Assembly (NCBI GenBank): GCA_002254825.2
Contig: NJEL02000042.1
Location: 1-12,116, forward strand
Source of the DNA: Methanosarcinales archaeon ex4572_44
GTDB taxonomy: Archaea; Halobacteriota; Methanosarcinia; Methanosarcinales; EX4572-44
DNA length: 12,116 nt
Direction: 5' to 3'
The notes beneath the pieces are model-generated. The model ran no database searches, had not been told where the DNA came from, and saw only the letters and a list, made by a program, of their open reading frames with translations. Positions 7,462 through 12,116 of this stretch are shown here, in pieces. Within the stretch, counting starts at the first letter, position 1. The number at the start of each line of letters is the position of its first letter. Made by a program: the position numbers and the translations under genes.

Positions 7462-8048
7462 CACTTGCAATCGAATACCCGCCTTTGAAGCCCTTAGCCG
7501 TTTTAATCCACCAGAGATCGCCCAGTGACGCTAAAACATATGAAGAAATGCTCCAATGAGCTCAAACGAAGACGATTACTCCAAAAAGAAGACACAATCA
7601 TCCTTGATAAGGGATACTGCTCGTACAATAACTATTTCAATGGAATAGTAAAATTTAAGATAATTCCACTGATATTCCTGAAGAAAAAACTCAATATGAA
7701 GAAAATTCTTGGCAATATAACTTATCCTCTATCCATATTTGATAAAAAGAATGTAAACCGGGAAAAACATTCTTCAACAACCTCGTAAAGCGATTGAAGG
7801 AAGCACTCGGTGATTGGTAGAGTTATAAACCAATAAGGAGTATAATAGAAGATATATTCAAATTAGGTAAAAATGCGTTCTCTTTAAAGAAGATCCACCG
7901 TCACACACGGAAATATCTTGTAAAAATGGTATGTCTGAATGTATTTTTACTGAGGATGGTTGTACAACAAGGATACAGGTCAAAGAAAAAATTACAGAAG
8001 CTGGCCAAAATGGTGAATAGAGGGAAGGGGTTAAAAGATAGCTATTAA
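7401..8048 (+). pseudogene. Decayed IS4-type (DDE) transposase, 5' truncated
   Basis: Reading across three frames recovers the C-terminal part of a transposase common in Methanosarcinales: GYYIGCKLTLAIEYPPLKP (about 7437-7490) and VLIHQRSPSDAKTYEEML, then a frameshift near CC 7553-7554 into NELKRRRLLQKEDTIILDKGY, then YPLSIFDKK, another shift in the GGGAAAAA run at about 7760-7767, then FFNNLVKRLKEALGDW, an in-frame TAG at 7818-7820, and YKPIRSIIEDIFKLGKNAFSL, where the E of IIED is the likely catalytic glutamate. DKGY carries an expected acidic residue. The N-terminal part is missing, so only a relic remains that cannot move by itself. It separates the plus-strand genes from the nif block and probably accounts for the missing nif genes downstream of nifK. 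Confidence 0.75.
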
Positions 8049-8055
8049 CCTAAGT

Positions 8056-8340
8056 AATATTCTCATATTAATTCGAGCATAGATCTCCCATCGTTTACAG
8101 TCACCAAACCCTGACTTAAGTCTAACACCCACACACCCGCGTTTTCGTATTCATTTTCTCCTGGTTCTGTAGGTATCTTTCGCGAACCTCCCATGCTAGA
8201 TCGATTAATGGAAGTGGGGCGGCGCCCAGAGACCAATACTTGTACCATTGACTTGGGGCGTGGAAATGCCTTCTGGCGGTTCTCTCTGCTCCATGTACAT
8301 TAACCAAACGCACATTCCCCACAAGCCTTATGAGAATATT
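8056..8340. repeat. 12-bp perfect inverted repeats bounding about 285 bp (MITE-like or two insertion-sequence ends)
   Basis: AATATTCTCATA at 8056-8067 is repeated in inverted form as TATGAGAATATT at 8329-8340. The left copy starts eight bases after the transposase stop, the place for an insertion-sequence end. The bases outside the repeats do not match and no target duplication is visible. TAATAT-TCTC-ATATTA at 8055-8070 is also a small hairpin and could act as a terminator after the transposase. Confidence 0.4.
8068..8328. other. Unrecognised stretch, possible remnants of a minus-strand gene
   Basis: Two overlapping minus-strand readings are open here: one from about 8322 to 8122 containing HFHAPSQWYKYWSLGAAPLPLIDLAWEV, and one from 8248 to 8063 ending GVWVLDLSQGLVTVNDGR. 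They could be parts of one broken gene, since each looks protein-like where the other does not, but neither matches a family I recognise. It is not recognisable as nifE or nifN. TTTTTATAAAATATC on the minus strand at about 8344-8358 is a possible TATA element for it. Confidence 0.25.
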
Positions 8341-8426
8341 TTGGTAGATATTTTATAAAAATACGAACCCCCCAGAGCAGCACCGTCAGGATGAGCCCAC
8401 CTCCCCGACCTAACAGTACCATGCAC

Positions 8427-9085
8427 TCACGCCGCGTCCGCATGTTCCAGTATCGCGTTCGTGATCCGATCGACAAGATTGATCCCGCCGCCGTATCCGA
8501 TGATCGCTCTTCGCTGGTAGCCCACGTGGTCAAAGACAGGAAATCCGACTCGTGCGAAAGCGACCCCCCCTCATCATCAGCGATGTATTTCGCTTGTGAG
8601 TTTCCCATCAGCAGATCGACGCCAACCGCTTTCACTGCCTCATGCAACTCGTAGAGGTCACATCTCGAGATGATCTTGATCTCATGCCCGGTCTGGCTTG
8701 CGACCGCCTGCACATCCGCAACAAACTCTTTGCTCTCGGTTCCGGTTGCAATGACCGCAGGCGTCATCCCGAGTTCATGCTGCATCGAGGTTGAGAAGCA
8801 GTACTTCCTGTGAAACTCGGGGTTGTCTGAAAGATTCTGCCGGCGACCTCCACCCCACGTGTAGTAGGCGCATCCGATCGGACCATGCACAAGATGTATC
8901 ACATCCTTCACTGGTCCTCCGACAACACCCATACATCCCGCATAGGTACAGCCACGCTCGGTCAGGTCTCCTGGCGTCGTCTGAACATTGCATCTCGGAA
9001 CGATGTCCTCGTCCGACTTTTTGATATATGTGTGCTTCTCTCGTTCAGGTATTGGTATGTCGCATTCAAGTAGTGTTAGTGGCAT
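8427..9085 (-). pseudogene. nifD/nifK: Chimera: N-terminal NifD joined to C-terminal NifK
   Basis: ATG 9085 follows GGAGGAGATC. Residues 1-102 are the NifD N-terminus: LLECDIPIPEREKHTYIKK, TPGDLTERGC (C46) and HGPIGCAYYTW (C72), two of the three P-cluster cysteines on the alpha chain, then FHRKYCFSTSMQ. At about 8780 the reading passes in frame into NifK C-terminal sequence: HELGMTPAVIATGTESKEF, ISRCDLYELHEAV, DLLMGNSQAKYIADDEG. A G7 run (plus-strand C7 at 8564-8570) then shifts the frame; correcting it gives ARVGFPVFDHVGYQRRAIIGY and NLVDRITNAILEHADAA with a stop at 8427-8429. The rest of nifD (third P-cluster Cys, the Cys and His that hold the cofactor) and most of nifK are absent, so this cannot be a working dinitrogenase. 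It sits 28 bases after nifI2 in the normal operon place. Confidence 0.85.
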
Positions 9086-9113
9086 GATCTCCTCCTATTC
9101 ATCCTTGGTAATG

Positions 9114-9470
9114 CTAAAGCGCATCATCGCCACGTTCTCCTGTACGGATACGGACTGAATCGTGTATAGGACAGACAAAGATTCTCCCGTCGCCGACCAT
9201 CCCGGTCCGGTTGACACTTATTATCGTCTCAACTACTTCCGGGACAGATTCATCGTCCACCACAATGTTGAGCATCCTCTTTGGGATAAACCTGATCGCT
9301 GCCTTCTTAGAGTTGGGTTTGACGTTTCCAAGCGGGTTTATGTAGAGTCCTTTCTGCTTGCCTCGACCATAAGCGAGGGTTGCAGTGAGACTGGGATATC
9401 CAGCTTCTGCCAGAACGTCTTTGGTTGCCTGCATCTTATTCATTCTGATTATGGCGATCACTTCTCTCAT
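9114..9470 (-). CDS. nifI2: NifI2, PII-family regulator of nitrogenase
   Basis: A 118-residue PII-like protein which, with NifI1, binds dinitrogenase and switches it off when ammonium is available; 2-oxoglutarate and ATP relieve this. The fold is seen in MREVIAIIRMNKMQATKDVL, LTATLAYGRGKQKGLY, RFIPKRMLNIVVDDESV and GDGRIFVCPIHDSVRIRTGE. The T-loop between GRGKQKG and RFIPKRM is about 20 residues long and lacks the uridylylation tyrosine context of GlnK, which is typical of NifI2. Its ATG overlaps the nifI1 stop (ATGA), so the two are coupled. The frame is intact although its target enzyme, encoded just downstream, is destroyed. Confidence 0.9.
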   Translation of the reverse strand: MREVIAIIRMNKMQATKDVLAEAGYPSLTATLAYGRGKQKGLYINPLGNVKPNSKKAAIRFIPKRMLNIVVDDESVPEVVETIISVNRTGMVGDGRIFVCPIHDSVRIRTGERGDDAL

Positions 9471-9783
9471 AAGACACGTTCTCCGGTGCGGATGGTGTAA
9501 GCCTCGTCGATCGGATTTACGAATATCTTGCCGTCACCGAAACTCCCGGTCCGTGCGCTCTCCTCAATGATTCTTATGACCTCGTCGGTATCTTCATTAC
9601 TCACCGCGATCATCAGCATCACCTTTGCCAGTTCATCGTAGACGGTCGGACCTATCTGTATGCCCTTCTGCTTGCCCCTGCCAAAGACATCAATTTTCGT
9701 GAATGCGAAAAATCCCCCGGCGTAAGACTATCCACAACTTCATCCACTTTTTCAGGTCGTATGATTGCTCTTATCATCTGCAT
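9467..9783 (-). pseudogene. nifI1: NifI1, PII-family regulator of nitrogenase, one frameshift
   Basis: ATG 9783, eight bases after the nifH stop and preceded by AGGTGAT, opens MQMIRAIIRPEKVDEVVDSL. The frame then breaks in a run of five G (plus-strand C5 at 9714-9718). One further G restores TPGGFFAFTKIDVFGRG, then KQKGIQIGPTVYDELAKVMLM, EVIRIIEESARTGSFGDGK and IFVNPIDEAYTIRTGERVL with a stop at 9467-9469. The corrected protein is 105 residues, exactly the usual NifI1 size, and every expected PII motif is present after correction. That makes a sequencing error or a very recent mutation likely. It works as a partner of NifI2 in shutting off nitrogenase. Confidence 0.85.
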
Positions 9784-9791
9784 AACATCAC

Positions 9792-10615
9792 CTATTGCAC
9801 AACTCCAAACTCAGTCATCATCCCTTCCAGTTCATCCATCGTGATCGGTTCAGGAACCACAAACATCTCGTTCTCGAGGATGTTTCTGGCGAGTTTGCGG
9901 TACTCTTCTGCCTGATTACACAGAGGATCGTACTCGATAACAGTCTTCTTCCTGATCTCTGCCTGCTGGACGGTGTTATCTCTTGGCACGAAGTGCACGA
10001 GATGGCTTCCGACTCGCTCTGAGAACGCCTCCATCAGTTCCAGTTCGTTCTCAACCTGGCGGCTGTTATACAGATGATGCCGCCGAGCCTGATCTCACCC
10101 TCCTCTGCGAATTTCACAATGCCCTTGCAGATGTTGTTTGGGGCATAAAGAGCCATCATCTCTCCGGACGCAACAATGTATATCTCCTTTGCGTAACCCT
10201 CACGCATCGGCATCGCAAAACCGCCGCAGACAACGTCACCAAGAACATCGTAAAAGACAAAGTCAAGGTCATCATCATAAGCTCCCAGTGCCTCAAGCAG
10301 TTTTATCGCGGTGATAACCCCTCTTCCTGCGCACCCGACACATGGCTCAGGTCCGCCCGCTTCAACGCATCGTATCCCGCTAAATCCTGTGCGCAGGATC
10401 TCATCGAGTTCCACGTTCTCGACACCCACCTCACGGAGTGTGTCAAGAACAGTGGGATGTCTCACTCCACCCATCAGCATTCGTGTTGAGTCTGCCTTTG
10501 GGTCACATCCAATCTGCATGATCTTGCTGCCCATATCGGCAAGAGTTGCAGTCAGATTCTGAGTGGTTGTGGACTTGCCAATTCCACCCTTTCCATATAT
10601 TGCTATCTGTCTCAT
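9792..10615 (-). pseudogene. nifH: Nitrogenase iron protein NifH, one frameshift
   Basis: NifH is the ATP-dependent electron donor to dinitrogenase. The start at 10615 (MRQIAIYGKGGIGKSTTTQN) is chosen because family members begin there; a second ATG sits just before it at 10618, after GTGAGGT. The P-loop (residues 8-16), CDPKADST, the two 4Fe-4S ligands C95 (GCAGRG) and C130 (VVCGGFAMP), and R98, the ADP-ribosylation arginine, are all present. C92 replaces a residue that is usually Gly. At 10067-10070 an extra TA (or equivalent) changes the frame within GGIICNSRQVENELELMEAF; correction leads through HFVPRDNTVQQAEIRKKTVIEY to the stop at 9792, giving 273 residues, a normal length. As written, translation would stop at about 10034 after two thirds of the protein. 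Confidence 0.9.
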
Positions 10616-10655
10616 CATACATACCTCACGGTAATTTGTTCTGTTTTTAGTTCTG

Positions 10656-10684
10656 ATTCGTGTCACATTGCTAATGACACGAAT
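10656..10684 (-). promoter_or_regulatory. Perfect 10-bp inverted repeat upstream of nifH, candidate operator
   Basis: ATTCGTGTCA (10656-10665) and TGACACGAAT (10675-10684) are exact reverse complements separated by nine bases. The repeat lies about 40-70 bases upstream of the nifH start, where an archaeal operator overlapping the promoter would be. It differs from the NrpR site known from methanogens (GGAA-N6-TTCC), which I do not see in 10619-10719. Between it and the gene is a direct repeat of CAGAAC. It is not followed by a T-run on the minus strand, so a terminator for glnK is less likely. Confidence 0.55.
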
Positions 10685-10715
10685 TTGACCACTACTATTC
10701 CGAAGAAAAGATTAC

Positions 10716-10731
10716 GAGGCTATAGAGCCTC
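10716..10731 (-). terminator. Hairpin over the glnK stop codon, possible terminator
   Basis: GAGGCT-ATAG-AGCCTC is a perfect 6-bp stem with a 4-base loop that includes the glnK stop. On the minus strand it is followed by GTAATCTTTTCTTC, a T-rich stretch as at archaeal 3' ends. The stem is short. Confidence 0.35.
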
Positions 10732-11067
10732 GCCATCCTTTTCTCCTGTTCGAATCCGTATTGTGTGCTCAATTGGTATCACAAAGATCTTGCCATCTCC
10801 GATATTGCCGCTTGCAGCTGTGTTTCGGATCAGTTCCACTACAGAATCTACATCTTTTTCTGGTACCACGACTTCGACCTTGGTTTTTGGGAGCAGGTCA
10901 ACGCAGTATTCCCGTCCACGCCACTGCTGGACAAGTCCTTTCTGCTTCCCGCGTCCTCTGACATCGGTCACGGTCATGCTCACAAATCCAGCGTCAGCCA
11001 GAGCGTTTTTCACGTCTTCTAGCTTCATCGGTCGTATTATTGCCTCTATCTTCCTAATTTCGCTCAT
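10720..11067 (-). CDS. glnK: GlnK, PII nitrogen regulatory protein partner of AmtB
   Basis: A 115-residue PII protein that senses ATP/ADP and 2-oxoglutarate and plugs the ammonium channel when nitrogen is plentiful. The reading starts MSEIRKIEAIIRPMKLEDV and shows TVTDVRGRGKQKG, a short T-loop with Tyr54 in RGREYCVD (equivalent to Tyr51 of bacterial GlnK), LPKTKVEVVVPEKDV, and the closing GNIGDGKIFVIPIEHTIRIRTGE. The start at 11067 is preceded by GAGGTGA, and the gap to amtB is 11 bases, so the two are one operon. The short T-loop with its tyrosine and the amtB linkage separate it from the NifI proteins. Confidence 0.93.
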   Translation of the reverse strand: MSEIRKIEAIIRPMKLEDVKNALADAGFVSMTVTDVRGRGKQKGLVQQWRGREYCVDLLPKTKVEVVVPEKDVDSVVELIRNTAASGNIGDGKIFVIPIEHTIRIRTGEKDGEAL

Positions 11068-11078
11068 CTTTCTTCACC

Positions 11079-12116
11079 TCATTCGATTATGTACTCAGGG
11101 TACGCCCGTATTCCATGTTCTGTTATGTCAAGCCCCGCAACTTCATCAGCTTCTGAGACTCGAAGTCCAATGACAAGATCGATCAACTTGAAGACGACGA
11201 AGGCAGCTGCAAATGCCCAGATGATGCTTGCAATTGCTCCCACGACCTGAATTACAAGCTGGCTCACACCGCCGTAGAGCAAGCCTGGCGCACCTGCTGC
11301 GTACGCGGCACCTGCGAGGATTCCATCACCCATGCCGACCGAGAAGATTCCGACCGCGATTAGACCCCATGTGCCACAGTAGCCGTGCACTGCAATCGCA
11401 CCGACCGGGTCATCGACCTTGAGGACTGATTCATTGAACATCACACCAGTGTAAACAATTATGCCTGCGATGAGACCGATCACAATTGCTGCCCAGTTCT
11501 CAACCGAGCCGCATGGGGCAGTGATTGCAACAAGTCCAGCAAGGATGCCGTTTGCAGTGAGTGATGGGTCTGGCTTTCCCGTCTTTATCCATGTGATGAT
11601 CATCGCTGTTACGGCGCCTGCTGCTGCTGCAAGGAATGTGTTAACGACAACAAGATTCATGTAAGGATCGCTGCCATCGAGGGTTGAGCCGCAGTTGAAT
11701 CCGAGCCATCCGAGCCACAGAAACAGTGCTCCAAGAAATGCAAGCGTGATGCTGTGACCTGGAATTGCGAGAGGCTTACCCTTCTTGAACTTGCCAAGCC
11801 TTGGTCCAAGGATGATCACGCCGGCAAGTGCTGCATAGCCACCGATCGAGTGGACAACGCCGCTTCCTGCAAAGTCATGGAAACTTGCACCGCACACCTT
11901 GACGATCGGACTGAGAGGTCCAGTCAGGAGTGCCAGATCGGCGCCAGACCAGACCCAGTGCCCGTAAACCGGGTAGATAATCGCAACGAGCAGCACGGTG
12001 AATGCTAGGTATGCTTTGAAGTTTGTTCGCTCTGCCATGGCGCCTGATACGATGGTTGCACCTGTTGCTGCAAAGACCATCTGGAAGAACCACGAGTTCC
12101 AGAGCGCATTGTCAGC
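11079..12116 (-). CDS. amtB: AmtB ammonium transporter (5' end beyond window)
   Basis: The reading is open to the window edge, with ADNALWNSWFFQMVF before the internal Met at 12080, so the first membrane helices lie outside. The visible 345 residues hold about nine hydrophobic helices. Family marks are GAMAERTNFKAY, the FHDFAGSGVVHSIGG segment with the first pore histidine, FLWLGWLGFN, and AIAVHGYCGTWG with the second pore histidine. The C-terminal tail (ADEVAGLDITEHGIRAYPE) is the conserved cytosolic part that contacts GlnK. The gene conducts ammonium/ammonia into the cell and is cotranscribed with glnK. No frame breaks are seen. Confidence 0.95.
   Translation of the reverse strand, partial: ADNALWNSWFFQMVFAATGATIVSGAMAERTNFKAYLAFTVLLVAIIYPVYGHWVWSGADLALLTGPLSPIVKVCGASFHDFAGSGVVHSIGGYAALAGVIILGPRLGKFKKGKPLAIPGHSITLAFLGALFLWLGWLGFNCGSTLDGSDPYMNLVVVNTFLAAAAGAVTAMIITWIKTGKPDPSLTANGILAGLVAITAPCGSVENWAAIVIGLIAGIIVYTGVMFNESVLKVDDPVGAIAVHGYCGTWGLIAVGIFSVGMGDGILAGAAYAAGAPGLLYGGVSQLVIQVVGAIASIIWAFAAAFVVFKLIDLVIGLRVSEADEVAGLDITEHGIRAYPEYIIE

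Noticed and set aside
8391..8654. Plus-strand open frame opposite the nifK fragment
   Set aside because: The minus strand encodes clear NifK sequence here; the plus-strand frame is its shadow. Other plus-strand frames across 8790-11700 are shadows of nif, glnK and amtB in the same way.
10619..10719. NrpR operator GGAA-N6-TTCC ahead of nifH
   Set aside because: Not present in this intergenic region by eye; only the unrelated 10-bp palindrome is.
1..12116. CRISPR array, tRNA or rRNA genes
   Set aside because: No regularly spaced direct repeats and no recognisable tRNA or rRNA motifs were seen on either strand.

Overview
The window looks like a piece of a euryarchaeal genome of the methanogen/ANME/alkane-oxidiser type (Methanosarcinales or Syntrophoarchaeia relatives). 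The pointers are the order nifH-nifI1-nifI2-nifD/K with both NifI PII proteins between nifH and nifD, which is the archaeal arrangement; an amtB-glnK pair; an archaeal slipin-NfeD protease pair; a B12-dependent ribonucleotide reductase; archaeal TATA boxes; and GGAGG-type ribosome binding sites. The taxon is an inference and no marker gene fixes it.

Layout, left to right. 58-1774 (+): adenosylcobalamin-dependent ribonucleotide reductase (nrdJ), missing about 70 residues near its N-terminus and changing frame there. 1986-2694 (+): an AT-rich SAM methyltransferase with two single-base frameshifts. 2754-2851: a hairpin-rich, attC-like sequence. 2956-about 4320 (+): a PLP-dependent (group II) amino-acid decarboxylase, frameshifted and internally deleted. 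4407-4712 (+): the C-terminal part of a SagB-type nitroreductase, in frame with the decarboxylase tail. 4714-4848 (+): the first third of a YjbQ-family protein. 5047-7085 (+): an intact slipin/NfeD operon. 7240-7461 (+): a small zinc-ribbon protein running into a decayed IS4-type transposase (7401-8048). 8056-8340: unrecognised DNA between 12-bp inverted repeats. 8427-12116 (-): a nitrogen block read right to left: amtB (cut by the window edge), glnK, nifH, nifI1, nifI2, and one chimeric gene that joins the start of nifD to the end of nifK.

Functionally, AmtB and GlnK would control ammonium uptake. NifH with NifI1/NifI2 would be the Fe protein and its post-translational switch. The catalytic MoFe protein is gone as written: the fused nifD'-'nifK lacks the cofactor and most P-cluster ligands, and no nifE, nifN or nifB is present.

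The most striking feature is the amount of damage. At least five genes change frame at short homopolymers or a TA repeat, and several lose internal blocks or are joined to pieces of neighbours, while slipin, NfeD, nifI2, glnK and amtB are clean. Either this is an accessory locus in active decay (a transposase relic and integron-like sequence are present), or part of the damage is homopolymer error and mis-joining in the assembly. The sequence alone cannot separate these, and claims of gene loss here should be read with that in mind.
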